The position numbers were made by a program, and so were the translations under genes. From NCBI GenBank assembly GCA_030832085.1, contig JAURJU010000038.1:1-64000 (forward strand): a stretch of DNA of 64,000 nt, given 5' to 3'. The number at the start of each line of letters is the position of its first letter. The stretch's first letter is position 1. Shown piece by piece: positions 45,904 through 55,511 of the stretch. The DNA comes from Chitinophagales bacterium. Lineage in GTDB: Bacteria > Bacteroidota > Bacteroidia > Chitinophagales > Chitinophagaceae. The notes beneath the pieces were generated by a model. It did not search any database. It worked only from the letters and a program-made list of their open reading frames with translations, and was not told the DNA's origin.

Positions 45904-47307
45904 TCAGAGGTCAGTAATCAGCTTGAATTTGGGAACAAGGGATTTCATTACCAGCCATGCAATCAAATAAGCGGTTGCACAAAATGCAAACATGATGGTA
46001 TATCCGGTTTCAATATGCCCCAACGCCTTGTAATGATCGAACAGGGCACCTCCAACTTTCGTAACAATCACACCACCAATGCCACCGGCCATCCCGCCGA
46101 TGCCAACCACCGATCCAATGGCTTTTTGGGGAAACATATCTGAAACAGTGGTAAAAATATTTGCGCTCCAAGCCTGATGGGCAGATGCCCCCACGGCAAT
46201 CAGCAATACAGGCATCCAGAAACTGATGCTGCCCAATGGCTGTGCAGCCAGAACCACCAAGGGGAACAATGCAATTACAAACATGGCCCTTAGCCTTCCA
46301 TCATAGGCATTGTAGCCCTTGTTGATAAAGTAAACTGGGAACCATCCCCCACCGATGCTGCCGACCATCGTAAAGCTGTACAACACCACAAGTGGCAAAA
46401 CGATTTCCGTTCCTGTCATTCCATACTGGTCTTTCAGGTAGGCAGGAAGCCAAAACAAAAAGAACCACCAAACCCCATCGGTTAGGAATTTTCCTAAGGA
46501 GAATGCCCAGGTTTGCTTGTATTTGAATAGACTTTTCCAGTTGACCTTTTCACCGTTGGCAGTCGATTGCTGGGCAACTTCTGCAGCGTCTGAGGCAAGG
46601 ATGTATTCACGCTCAGCTGCTCCCATTCTTTTTTGAAGATGGGGTGGTTCGTAATACATGTACCAGAAAATCAGCCACAAGAAACCGATGGCACCAATCA
46701 CAATAAATGCCATTTCCCATCCATAATTGGTCGCAATCCAGGGTACGCTGAGGGGTGCCAAAATTGCGCCAATGTTTGTTCCTGAATTGAAAATTCCCGT
46801 TGCAAATGACCTTTCTTTTTTGGGGAAATATTCTGCTGTTGCCTTGATGGCTGCCGGAAAGTTACCAGCTTCCCCAATGGCCAAAACCGCCCTTGAGAAA
46901 ATGAATCCCATGACGGAAATGGGAACTGCAGCCAAACCAATCCATCCGAGAGAAGAAACAAGTATTTCTCCTATTGGAATGGCCAACGCATGCACAATGG
47001 CACCAATTGACCATAGGATGATGGCCCATGCATAACCTTTCTTTGTACCCAGCTTATCGATGATCCTGCCCGCAAACAACAAACAAACAGCATAGGTAAA
47101 TTGAAATGCAGATGCTATGTTGGCATATTGACTGTTTGTCCAGCCAAATTCATCTTCAAGCATGGGCTTGAGAAGACTCAGTACCTGTCTGTCAAGATAA
47201 TTGATGGTGGTTGCAAAGAAAAGCAAGGCACAGATGGTCCACCTGTATCCGCCGGGTTTTGTTGTTGATGGCATGGTCGTTGGGTTGTTGTCAGTTATGG
47301 TTTCCAA
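45904..47307 (-). CDS. exuT: Hexuronate-type MFS transporter (ExuT-like, ACS family)
   Basis: 467 aa with about 12 membrane segments. RWTICALLFFATTINYLDRQVLSLL, followed by the loop FAGRIIDKLGTKKGYAW, fits the anion:cation symporter branch that takes up galacturonate and glucuronate. Its start overlaps the end of the isomerase gene by 13 bp, showing co-translation with the uronate pathway. It should bring monomeric uronate from the periplasm into the cell. It is the last gene of the 17-kb pectin operon. Hexuronate specificity is inferred from context and family. Confidence 0.88.
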   Translation of the reverse strand: METITDNNPTTMPSTTKPGGYRWTICALLFFATTINYLDRQVLSLLKPMLEDEFGWTNSQYANIASAFQFTYAVCLLFAGRIIDKLGTKKGYAWAIILWSIGAIVHALAIPIGEILVSSLGWIGLAAVPISVMGFIFSRAVLAIGEAGNFPAAIKATAEYFPKKERSFATGIFNSGTNIGAILAPLSVPWIATNYGWEMAFIVIGAIGFLWLIFWYMYYEPPHLQKRMGAAEREYILASDAAEVAQQSTANGEKVNWKSLFKYKQTWAFSLGKFLTDGVWWFFLFWLPAYLKDQYGMTGTEIVLPLVVLYSFTMVGSIGGGWFPVYFINKGYNAYDGRLRAMFVIALFPLVVLAAQPLGSISFWMPVLLIAVGASAHQAWSANIFTTVSDMFPQKAIGSVVGIGGMAGGIGGVIVTKVGGALFDHYKALGHIETGYTIMFAFCATAYLIAWLVMKSLVPKFKLITDL

Positions 47308-48716
47308 TTGAAATAGTTGACATTGTTGTTGTAACAGATGTCCTGTACCATCTTACCGAGCCATTCAATGTCATTGGGCAGTTCTCCCTCTTCCACTTCT
47401 GTACCGATCAGATCACACAGTATTCTTCTGAAATACTCATGTCTTGGGAAAGATAAGAAACTTCTTGAATCTGTGAGCATTCCAACAAAACGACTTAGCA
47501 ACCCCATGTTGCTCAACGTGTTCAATTGCTTGATGATGCCATCTTTTTGGTCGAGAAACCACCATCCTGATCCGAATTGCACTTTGCCAGCCACCGAACC
47601 ATCATTGAAGTTTCCTGCCATGGTGGCCATCACCTCATTGTCGGCGGGATTCAAATTGTAGAGTATGGTTTTGGTGAGCTTGTTGCGGGTATCAAGGCCG
47701 TTTAAGAAAGTGGACAAGGACTTTGCCTGGTCAAAAGTGCCGATGGAATCCCAGCCGGTGTCGGGCCCCAATTGTGCCAACATCCTTGAATTGTTTCCCC
47801 TCAGTGCGCCCAGGTGAAACTGCTGTACCCAGCCTTTCTCATGGTCCCACTCCGCAAAATGAACCAGCATGGCTGATTTGAACTGGCGCTGGCACTTGAG
47901 GCAAAGTTCTTCGCCTTTCAACAGTCGATCGAAAATGACTTTGATTTCATCTTCAGTATAGGCATCAGCATACATCTCTTCCAGACCATGATCCGAAACC
48001 TTGCAGCCCATTGTTGCAAAGTAGTCGTGACGGGATTTGAGAGCAGCGAGATAATCTGCAAAAGAAACAATTGGCATGCCTGCTGCTGCAGAAAGCTTTT
48101 CCACATATTGAAGGAAGGGAACAGTACTGTTTACATTCATGGCCATATCTGGCCTGAATGCGGGAACCATCCGAATATCCGTTTCCTCGGCTTGCATGGC
48201 CTGGTGGTATTCGAGTGAATCAACAGGGTCATCTGTCGTACAAACCAATTCCACCTTCATCTTTCGCAACAGGTTCCTGACAGAAAATTCCTTCGTCTTC
48301 AACAAGGCTGTGCAATGTTCATAAATGTCCTTTGCATTCTCAGGGCTTAGCAATTCATTGATGTTAAAATATCGCTGTAGTTCCATGTGCGTCCAATGGT
48401 ACAATGGATTTCGCATGGTATAGGGTACGGTGGCAGCCCACTGTTCAAATTTTTCCAAATCGGATGCAGCGCCAGTACAAAAACTTTCATCAATGCCATT
48501 GGTGCGCATGGCACGCCATTTGTAATGATCGCCATGCAACCACACTTCGGAAAGATTGTTGAAAATTCTGTCCTCTGCAATGTCTTTGGGCGACAGGTGA
48601 CAATGATAATCGATGATGGGCATATCGGCCGCAAAATCATGGAACAGCCGCTTTGCGGTTTCAGTTTTCAGCAGAAAATCCTTGTCAAGAAAAGCTTTCA
48701 TTTGATCCAGTTTCAA
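47295..48716 (-). CDS. uxaC: Uronate isomerase
   Basis: 473 aa, full-length. The metal-binding motif DYHCHLSPKDIAEDRIF (about 37-53) and later motifs such as RFVGMLTDSRSFLSFPRHEYFRRILCD are those of UxaC, a member of the amidohydrolase superfamily. It converts galacturonate to tagaturonate and glucuronate to fructuronate in the cytosol. It starts 7 bp after the tagaturonate reductase gene; the transporter starts within its last codons. A second possible start five codons in (MKAFLDKDF) is less likely but not excluded. Confidence 0.96.
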   Translation of the reverse strand: MKLDQMKAFLDKDFLLKTETAKRLFHDFAADMPIIDYHCHLSPKDIAEDRIFNNLSEVWLHGDHYKWRAMRTNGIDESFCTGAASDLEKFEQWAATVPYTMRNPLYHWTHMELQRYFNINELLSPENAKDIYEHCTALLKTKEFSVRNLLRKMKVELVCTTDDPVDSLEYHQAMQAEETDIRMVPAFRPDMAMNVNSTVPFLQYVEKLSAAAGMPIVSFADYLAALKSRHDYFATMGCKVSDHGLEEMYADAYTEDEIKVIFDRLLKGEELCLKCQRQFKSAMLVHFAEWDHEKGWVQQFHLGALRGNNSRMLAQLGPDTGWDSIGTFDQAKSLSTFLNGLDTRNKLTKTILYNLNPADNEVMATMAGNFNDGSVAGKVQFGSGWWFLDQKDGIIKQLNTLSNMGLLSRFVGMLTDSRSFLSFPRHEYFRRILCDLIGTEVEEGELPNDIEWLGKMVQDICYNNNVNYFNWKP

Positions 48717-48723
48717 GTAGTTT

Positions 48724-50145
48724 TTATGAAAATTTATTGATTGTGGCCATCATGCCATCATTGAGGATGGACAATACCATGCCTTCTACCGATGCTGTTG
48801 CACCAGGTAACATGGAAAGATCCCTTCCCCAAGTGTCTACATCTGCCAGCACCTGCAGCAGTGTTGCATTTGGATTTGTTTTTGATATCATTCCCATTTG
48901 CACAAGATACGCACTAAAACCGATTAGCATGTTCACAGGAAGTTGGCCTTTTTGTTCAATGGAAGCAATGATCAGGGGCAGACACCTTATCTTCATTTTG
49001 AGGGTGAACTGTGCAGAAATGCTTGCCCATTTGTGCTCAAGAAAAGGATTGGAAAAACGGTCGAGCACCGCTTTCCCAAAGGCACTGGCCTCTTCAGCCG
49101 ATATTTTTTCACCTGTAATGACAGCAGCAATCTCACCCAGGGTCAATCGCTTGATATAAGCATTCAACACATCATCCGCCATGCTGTCCTTGACCAGTTC
49201 CATGCCTGCAAGCAGCGATATCCCACAACTGAATGTATGCGTGGCATTCAACATGCGCAGTTTCAACTCCTTGAACTTTTCAATGGAAGGTACAACCATA
49301 CAACCTTTGGCAACATTGCAAAATCCAAGGGTATCAATTACCCTTTGGTCTTCTGATTCAATGGCCCATAGTCCAAAGGGTTCGGACATGATCATCAGAT
49401 CATCGACATAACCCAATGCTTTGGATGTTTTTTGTTGATCATCGGCAGAAAGTTTTCCGGGAACAATACGATCAACCAGTGTATTGCAAATGGGATTTGC
49501 ATGGTTCAACCATTGCATAAATGTTGTATCGAGTTGGTTGTGTTGCGCAAGGCGATTCAGCACATCTTTGAGTTTTGTACCATTTTCTTCAATCAGCTCT
49601 GCAGGTATGATGACCAGACCTTTTTTAAGATCACCTCCGAAATGGACATAACGGGAATGAAGCACAGCCAAGAGCTTTCCGGGAAACGAAGCAGGTGTTC
49701 CTTCGAATATATTTTCCTCCTCAAACACAATGCCCACTTCTGTGGTATTGGATGTCACCACCTGCAAATCATCGGAAGTAGCCAATGATAATATTTCCAT
49801 CCAGTCTTCACTTGCAGATAGCACCCTGCTGATGGATGCATTCACATGTGCTTCATTTACTAGCTGTCCGTCGGCAATTCCCCTGACACATACTGTGTAC
49901 AACCCATCCTGGGCTGAAAATGCATCGGTTGTTCCTGCCTGGGTGGATTTTACCACCACTACACGCCCACTGAATTTTCCTGTACGGTTCGCCTCGTGAA
50001 TGTATTGATCCGGAAGGCCGCGCAAAAGCACGCCTGTTCCGAATTGCAAAACTTTTTCCGGAAATGCAAGCTGCGCTGCCGTTGGTAAATGTAGGTTCTC
50101 AATGCCTTCAAGTTCTTTCAGAATGCTTCGCTTCAAATGCTTCAT
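48724..50145 (-). CDS. uxaB: Tagaturonate reductase (altronate oxidoreductase)
   Basis: 473 aa of the mannitol-dehydrogenase family. FPEKVLQFGTGVLLRGLPDQYI is the UxaB-type N-terminal cofactor region; CNTLVDRIVPG is the conserved central motif, and LGYVDDLMIMSEPFGLWAIE follows. It reduces tagaturonate to altronate with NADH, the step after UxaC. Its start overlaps the preceding CE8 stop by 4 bp (ATGA). UxaA, the following enzyme, is not in this window. Confidence 0.95.
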   Translation of the reverse strand: MKHLKRSILKELEGIENLHLPTAAQLAFPEKVLQFGTGVLLRGLPDQYIHEANRTGKFSGRVVVVKSTQAGTTDAFSAQDGLYTVCVRGIADGQLVNEAHVNASISRVLSASEDWMEILSLATSDDLQVVTSNTTEVGIVFEEENIFEGTPASFPGKLLAVLHSRYVHFGGDLKKGLVIIPAELIEENGTKLKDVLNRLAQHNQLDTTFMQWLNHANPICNTLVDRIVPGKLSADDQQKTSKALGYVDDLMIMSEPFGLWAIESEDQRVIDTLGFCNVAKGCMVVPSIEKFKELKLRMLNATHTFSCGISLLAGMELVKDSMADDVLNAYIKRLTLGEIAAVITGEKISAEEASAFGKAVLDRFSNPFLEHKWASISAQFTLKMKIRCLPLIIASIEQKGQLPVNMLIGFSAYLVQMGMISKTNPNATLLQVLADVDTWGRDLSMLPGATASVEGMVLSILNDGMMATINKFS

Positions 50146-51164
50146 GCTGCTTGTTTATGCGGGCTCCAGCGGATTCCGAATACCCATTCTATTGTTATCA
50201 ATGATTTTGTGGTGTTCTCAGGCAGGTTGTTGCGAAACCATGTAAAATCTTTACCATCTTCCTTGTGGCAGTCCGCATAGTAGACCCTTCGGCCCCATTG
50301 GATGGAATTGGTTGTTGGAACAAGGTAAATGTCCATGTCCTTCATGTTTGCCCCAAAGATGCAATCGATCAAATAGAATTGTGCATCCTTGTGGTAACGC
50401 CCCAACTGAAAACCCTCATATCCAATGAATTTGCATTGCTTGAACACAGTTTTTGAATCTTCATATTTGGAACCATCATGCCATATGGCTGCAGGTCCAG
50501 TCAAGGCAATGAAGGTGCAGTTTTCAGCCCATGCCCAACCGCGGGGACAATAAAAATCAACACCACCTTCCATGATGCAATCCTTGAAGTACCAAAGCCC
50601 TGCATCGACATCCCACGGACTCACTGTATCGCCTCCAAATGCCCTGAAATGACAATTGATTGCACGCATGCGTGTGGCACCATTCATGGCACGCAATGCC
50701 ATCTGGTGACCATCCTTTCGCAATTCTTTTTGATGGGTTACCGAATCTGAAGCACAAGGAATCGTTTGTGGTTTGAAATCAAAACCAAAGTTGTTGGTAA
50801 TGGTAAGATTTTTCAGGGTGATATCGGATGCCCCAATGTTCATTGTGGCAACACCCCAGTCATCAGGATGCTCACAACGCCAGGCATCCCGGGCAATAGA
50901 AGCGATGAGGATTGTTTTTTCCCTGTCTTCTCCCTCTATGGTGATTCCCGGCTTTTCGACATAGAGCTTTTCGTTGTAAACGCCTTTCCTTACAAAGACA
51001 ACGGCAGTTTTTATTTCAACACCAATACTGTTCAGGGCACCTTGAATGGTTTTGAAATCACCCTTTCCATCCTGCGATACAACGATCCGTATCTTGACAG
51101 GCTGGAAAGCCGACAACTGAAAAAAGGAGATCAGGAGAAATGGTAAAATCAAATGGCCTTTCAT
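50142..51164 (-). CDS. Divergent CE8 pectin methylesterase-like protein
   Basis: 340 aa from the ATG at 51164, which opens a signal peptide (MKGHLILPFLLISFFQLSAF); the 37-codon longer frame would run into the previous gene. A right-handed beta-helix of the pectinesterase family: IVVSQDGKGDFKTIQGALNSI at the N-terminus, Gln154, Asp179 (GGDT), Asp203 (VDFYCPRG) and Arg256 (LGRYH). Compared with normal CE8 the usual QD pair is GD (Gly178-Asp179), so one Gln is lost while both Asp and the Arg remain. Activity may therefore be altered. It starts 5 bp after the GH28-GH105 gene. Confidence 0.83.
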   Translation of the reverse strand: MKGHLILPFLLISFFQLSAFQPVKIRIVVSQDGKGDFKTIQGALNSIGVEIKTAVVFVRKGVYNEKLYVEKPGITIEGEDREKTILIASIARDAWRCEHPDDWGVATMNIGASDITLKNLTITNNFGFDFKPQTIPCASDSVTHQKELRKDGHQMALRAMNGATRMRAINCHFRAFGGDTVSPWDVDAGLWYFKDCIMEGGVDFYCPRGWAWAENCTFIALTGPAAIWHDGSKYEDSKTVFKQCKFIGYEGFQLGRYHKDAQFYLIDCIFGANMKDMDIYLVPTTNSIQWGRRVYYADCHKEDGKDFTWFRNNLPENTTKSLITIEWVFGIRWSPHKQAA

Positions 51165-51169
51165 GCTCC

Positions 51170-54100
51170 TTATTTTGCCTCCTTCAACAACCAATCCACC
51201 AATGATACTGCGGCAGGAAAATTTTGAAAATCCGGTGTCAGCCGGCGTCCGTCCAGGTATTCGTTGTAAATCCATGGATCCCCCAATACAAATACTTTCC
51301 CTTTGCCAAATTTTGAAATCGCCATGATATTGGCACCATCTTTTGTGGCAATGGCCTGTGCTGGAGGATTGAGCTTTAATGTACTCAATTCCTTGATAAA
51401 AAGCTTTTTGCTGTTGCCAAATACGGGGGATTGATCAGGAGTAACCACAGCACCCATTTCAAACTGGTCTTTCAATACCGGGTTGAAAAAATCTTCCTTG
51501 AATTCGATGCCAAACATTTTTGGGAGGACATTGAATTTTGGGATTTCATTGTTGGAAGAATCATTTCCCAATATCAGCAATACGCCGCCATTGGAAACCC
51601 AATTCCTGATTGCAGTTGCATCTTCAGGTGTCATGTAATTGGGGGCCGCAGTTTCTTTTTTTGTATCAGGATCCACCATGATGAAAACATCTGCATTTTT
51701 CAAGACTGTTGCTGTTGGTCTTGAGGATGATAGTTCAATCGTTGCTCCCTGCCGTTGAAAAAGTTTTCCAAACATTGAATATCCACCATTGTCTCGTTCA
51801 TCCCATACATAATGCCATTTTACATTTGTACCTGTTGCATCCTTTCTCCACTCATTGTTGAAATAGTTATCGAGATAAACCATTTTGCCTTTGGCGTTGT
51901 TGCGGGAAGCGCCAAATTCCATTTCTGCTGCACAGAGTATAAATGCACCCATCCCTTTGGGATCATTTGTGATCACAGGTTCAGACATGTAATAGGCAAA
52001 GCTTCCGTCGCGGTATGGATTGCCGCCAAGACCAGATACAGTCACCGTTCCACGCAGGTGAATACCTCCTGCAGAATCAACAACAAAATGATCTTTTATT
52101 CCTTCATATCCTTTTTCGGCAACCTGATAATAAGTTGAACCTATATACCCCAAGCGGCTTGCTTTTGCAAGCGTATACGTGATCATGCTGGAGCCGGAAG
52201 ACTCAGGATAGTTTGGCTTCTGAGCCCGTTGATCAACGATATCAAACCAAAGACCTGTGACAGGATCCTGCACTTTTGTAACAGCGGCAGCAAAGCGATC
52301 CAGGATAGAAATCAATTCTTTTCTTCCGGCATGGTTTGCAGGAAAATAATCCAAAACATCCACCAACGCCATCCCAAACCAACCGAGGCTTCTTCCCCAA
52401 AAATGCGGTGAATTGCCCGTTGTTTTATTGGCCCATTGTTGCTGACGGCTTTCGTCCCATCCATGATAGAGCAAACCAGTCTTTGGATCGCGCGCATGTT
52501 TCTCCATCAAACGAAACTGAAGAACAATGTCATCAAAGGCCTTGTCTTCATGAAACAGTTTTGCATATTCTGCCATGAAGGGCTGCCCCATGTACAAACC
52601 ATCCAGCCACATTTGTGAAGGATATATTTTCTTGTGCCATAATCCCCCTTCCAAGGTTCGGGGATGCGTGAGCAGTTGTTCCCGAAGCAACTGTGCGGCC
52701 TTTCTGTACTTTTCTTTCCCAGTAACCTGATAAAGCATCAACAGGATCTTTCCATTGTTGACATGATCAATGTTGTATTCATCTTTTTTATAGCCTTTGA
52801 TGGATCCATCCTCGCCAACATAAAAATCCATGGATTGCTGTATATAATTGAACCACTTTCTGTCTCCAGTGGCATTCCAGACATCATCCATACCCTTCAG
52901 GATGACTCCCTGATCATAACGCCATTTGGGCTGCTTGTCGCCTGGGAGCATGAAGGAATCCGGCCACATGCGCATGGCTGTTTGCGAAAGCGATTGGCTG
53001 AGCGGCCTGCTGTGAAAAGCATTGGCACGGATGCCATGCGTGACAACACCAGTACTTTGCTGCACCTTGATGGCTGCAGTGGAATCCTTCAACTTAAGAT
53101 CAATGTTGGAGAGGGTGATACCATTGGCTTCCTGTATTTCAATTCCTTTGTTGGCGGTGAAAGACATGTCCTTCAACACAATGTCTGAAACCTGCATTTC
53201 AGGAAGCCCCCTGATAAAAATCGCCTTCTCTGTTCCATCACATTGGACCCGGCTGATCCTGAAATTCCTGAAAGACGGCGTTGATTCATCCAGCGGTTTT
53301 CTTTCAATCACAGGCATCTCCTGCTTTTCACCAAATGTTGGCACAGGGTCTTTCGACATGTAGTACATGTCAAACAAAATGGCCTCCCCTGGAATATCTT
53401 TCATCACGATATCATTGATGATGATGTTCTCCACAACGCCACCCCTTCCGCGTGTGGTCTTGAAGCGCAAGCCAATGTCTGTTCCGATGAAACTGCAATT
53501 GTCCACTTTCACATTCCTGACTCCCCCACTCATTTCACTGCCAATCACAAATCCGCCATGGGCAGAATACACCGTACAGCCTCGGATGGAAACATTTTGC
53601 GTTGGCATCCCGCGCTTTCTTCCGGCCGCATCCCTGCCGCTTTTCATACAGAGGGCATCGTCACCAACATCAAAAAAAGAATTTTCAATCAATACATTGC
53701 TGCAGCTTTCCACATCAATTCCATCGCCATTTTGCGCAAACCAGGGGTTCTTCACCTTGATGTCACGCACAATTAGGTTTTCACACATGAGGGGGTGGAG
53801 ACACCAGGCAGCAGAGTTTTGAAAAGTTACCCCTTCCCATAAAATATTTTTACAGGCTGTAAACACAACCATGTTGGGCCTGAGAAAATCCTTTATGGAT
53901 TGATAGTACGCTGCTGTTTTTTCTGGTGCGATCACACCTGGATTTTTTTCATTGTTGCCCTTCAGGTTTGAAGCAGAAGGGTACCATGTTTTCTTGTCAT
54001 CGCTTAAAAGTCCGCCACTGGCCAATAATTTTCTCCATTGGCCCTCTGTAAGCTTGTCCTTCTTCACCTGACGCCATACTCCTCCATTGCCGTCTATGAT

Positions 54101-54535
54101 CCCTTTTCCGGTAATGGCAACATTGGTTGCACCAGTTGCGGAAATCGGTGATTGGTTCCTCATTTGGGGCAATCCTTCCCAGTTGCCTTCAATGAGCTTG
54201 TACTGGTTGAAGTCAGAAGAAAACAACAACATGGCTCCCTGTTGCAGGTGCAGGTTGATATTGCTTTTGAGTACAATGGGTCCCGTGAGCCAAAGACCCT
54301 TTGGAACCAATACCACTCCTCCCCCTTTTCTGTAGGCGGATTCAATGGCTGCATTGATTGAACTGGTGTTCAAACGCAGCCCATCTCCTATTGCCCCAAA
54401 TGCTGAGATGGACAGGGTATCTTTTTTGAAGGTGGGTATGCGGTTCTTGACTGCATCATATTGCGCTGACGCAAGGTTGGACAACATCAAGCAGTTCAAG
54501 ATCAGCGCAGAAAATTTGAGTATTACAATCCTCAT
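51170..54535 (-). CDS. Trimodular GH28 polygalacturonase - GH105 unsaturated uronyl hydrolase - DUF4350-like protein
   Basis: 1121 aa with a signal peptide (MRIVILKFSALILNCLMLSNLASA). GH28 beta-helix at about 38-490: NGDGID (Asp271, Asp274), GDD (292-293), HGG (326-328) and RFK (357-359) match the galacturonase active site. GH105 at about 515-870: the acid is Asp645 in MWLDGLYMG, with FWGRSLGWF near 712-720. The C-terminal 250 residues (VYLDNYFNNEW..., GGVLLILGNDSSN) resemble the DUF4350/glutamine-amidotransferase-like module seen after some GH105 enzymes. The fusion couples chain hydrolysis to removal of unsaturated ends on one polypeptide. It is the largest enzyme of the pectin operon; the frame is intact throughout. 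Confidence 0.92.
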   Translation of the reverse strand: MRIVILKFSALILNCLMLSNLASAQYDAVKNRIPTFKKDTLSISAFGAIGDGLRLNTSSINAAIESAYRKGGGVVLVPKGLWLTGPIVLKSNINLHLQQGAMLLFSSDFNQYKLIEGNWEGLPQMRNQSPISATGATNVAITGKGIIDGNGGVWRQVKKDKLTEGQWRKLLASGGLLSDDKKTWYPSASNLKGNNEKNPGVIAPEKTAAYYQSIKDFLRPNMVVFTACKNILWEGVTFQNSAAWCLHPLMCENLIVRDIKVKNPWFAQNGDGIDVESCSNVLIENSFFDVGDDALCMKSGRDAAGRKRGMPTQNVSIRGCTVYSAHGGFVIGSEMSGGVRNVKVDNCSFIGTDIGLRFKTTRGRGGVVENIIINDIVMKDIPGEAILFDMYYMSKDPVPTFGEKQEMPVIERKPLDESTPSFRNFRISRVQCDGTEKAIFIRGLPEMQVSDIVLKDMSFTANKGIEIQEANGITLSNIDLKLKDSTAAIKVQQSTGVVTHGIRANAFHSRPLSQSLSQTAMRMWPDSFMLPGDKQPKWRYDQGVILKGMDDVWNATGDRKWFNYIQQSMDFYVGEDGSIKGYKKDEYNIDHVNNGKILLMLYQVTGKEKYRKAAQLLREQLLTHPRTLEGGLWHKKIYPSQMWLDGLYMGQPFMAEYAKLFHEDKAFDDIVLQFRLMEKHARDPKTGLLYHGWDESRQQQWANKTTGNSPHFWGRSLGWFGMALVDVLDYFPANHAGRKELISILDRFAAAVTKVQDPVTGLWFDIVDQRAQKPNYPESSGSSMITYTLAKASRLGYIGSTYYQVAEKGYEGIKDHFVVDSAGGIHLRGTVTVSGLGGNPYRDGSFAYYMSEPVITNDPKGMGAFILCAAEMEFGASRNNAKGKMVYLDNYFNNEWRKDATGTNVKWHYVWDERDNGGYSMFGKLFQRQGATIELSSSRPTATVLKNADVFIMVDPDTKKETAAPNYMTPEDATAIRNWVSNGGVLLILGNDSSNNEIPKFNVLPKMFGIEFKEDFFNPVLKDQFEMGAVVTPDQSPVFGNSKKLFIKELSTLKLNPPAQAIATKDGANIMAISKFGKGKVFVLGDPWIYNEYLDGRRLTPDFQNFPAAVSLVDWLLKEAK

Positions 54536-54542
54536 ACAACAA

Positions 54543-55511
54543 TTATTTTTTTAATGGTTCTGGATTCCAGTGTCCTAGAATGTTCTGTAAAGTAAATGTT
54601 TTAAGTGCTTCCTGGGTTAAATGTTTCATCCACTTTGCCCTTGTAAGCGGAGAAGCACCCGGTCCAATGCTTTTGAATTCTGCATAGCGTGCAGTAGTCT
54701 CGTTGGAGGGATTTTTCCAATTGTTCCATCCTTCGGGTACAATATGGTCATCCATCCAACAACGGATATACGTTACACTGGCTGTAGGGCTCCAGGGTCG
54801 ACCCAGGGAAACCCTTTTGATGCCTTCTTCGGCAGTCAAAGTACAGTCAAAAAATACGAATCCAAAAGGAATGATTGAGTTGGTTGAAGCGGCAGTTACA
54901 TGAGAATCTTTTTTGCTGTGCAGTTGGCAGTTGCTGAATACTGCTGTTGCTGCTCCAAAAATAAAATCTGTAGTGCCTTCGATATAACAATCCCTGAAAT
55001 AATGCTTTACCCCACTGCCACTCAAAAACAAAACATCCTGGTTGCCCAACATGTTGCAGTTGATGAATGATGCCCTGTTTCCTTCCACCCGCAAGGCAAC
55101 GCCCTGTCCCGCAGTAAATCCCGCATTGTTTTCAAAGCTTATGTTTTCTGCTGTGAAATCGTCCCCATATACGAAAACAGAGGCACAGGTCCATGTATTC
55201 AAGGTGTCTCCATTCGGCAATTTAGTGCCTGCATGATGATCAAATGTGATGATGGTTTTTTGTTTGTCTTCACCGATGAGATGCACCTTTCCTTTGCGCG
55301 CATCTACAACCACCACTTCACGATAAATACCTTTTTTTACATAGATCTCGAAAGGCTCATTGTTGCCTGCTTTGATGGCATCCAATGCCTGTTGAACAGT
55401 TGTATAATTTCCAGTTCCGTCCTGGGCTACAACCAATTTTTGCTGAGCCATTGCAGATGAAACCAAGAAAACAAAAAAGGAGGCCAATCCAACAAACGAT
55501 TTCATGCTCAA
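54543..55511 (-). CDS. CE8 pectin methylesterase
   Basis: 322 aa with a signal peptide (MKSFVGLASFFVFLVSSAMAQ preceded by MS). All CE8 residues are in place: Gln136, Gln158-Asp159 (GNQDV), Asp182 (DFIFG) and Arg238-Pro-Trp240 (GRPW). It removes methyl esters from homogalacturonan so that lyase and polygalacturonase can act. The start at 55511 overlaps the preceding stop by 4 bp (ATGA); a second ATG at 55505 is possible. Encoded between the CE12 esterase and the GH28-GH105 fusion. Confidence 0.94.
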   Translation of the reverse strand: MSMKSFVGLASFFVFLVSSAMAQQKLVVAQDGTGNYTTVQQALDAIKAGNNEPFEIYVKKGIYREVVVVDARKGKVHLIGEDKQKTIITFDHHAGTKLPNGDTLNTWTCASVFVYGDDFTAENISFENNAGFTAGQGVALRVEGNRASFINCNMLGNQDVLFLSGSGVKHYFRDCYIEGTTDFIFGAATAVFSNCQLHSKKDSHVTAASTNSIIPFGFVFFDCTLTAEEGIKRVSLGRPWSPTASVTYIRCWMDDHIVPEGWNNWKNPSNETTARYAEFKSIGPGASPLTRAKWMKHLTQEALKTFTLQNILGHWNPEPLKK

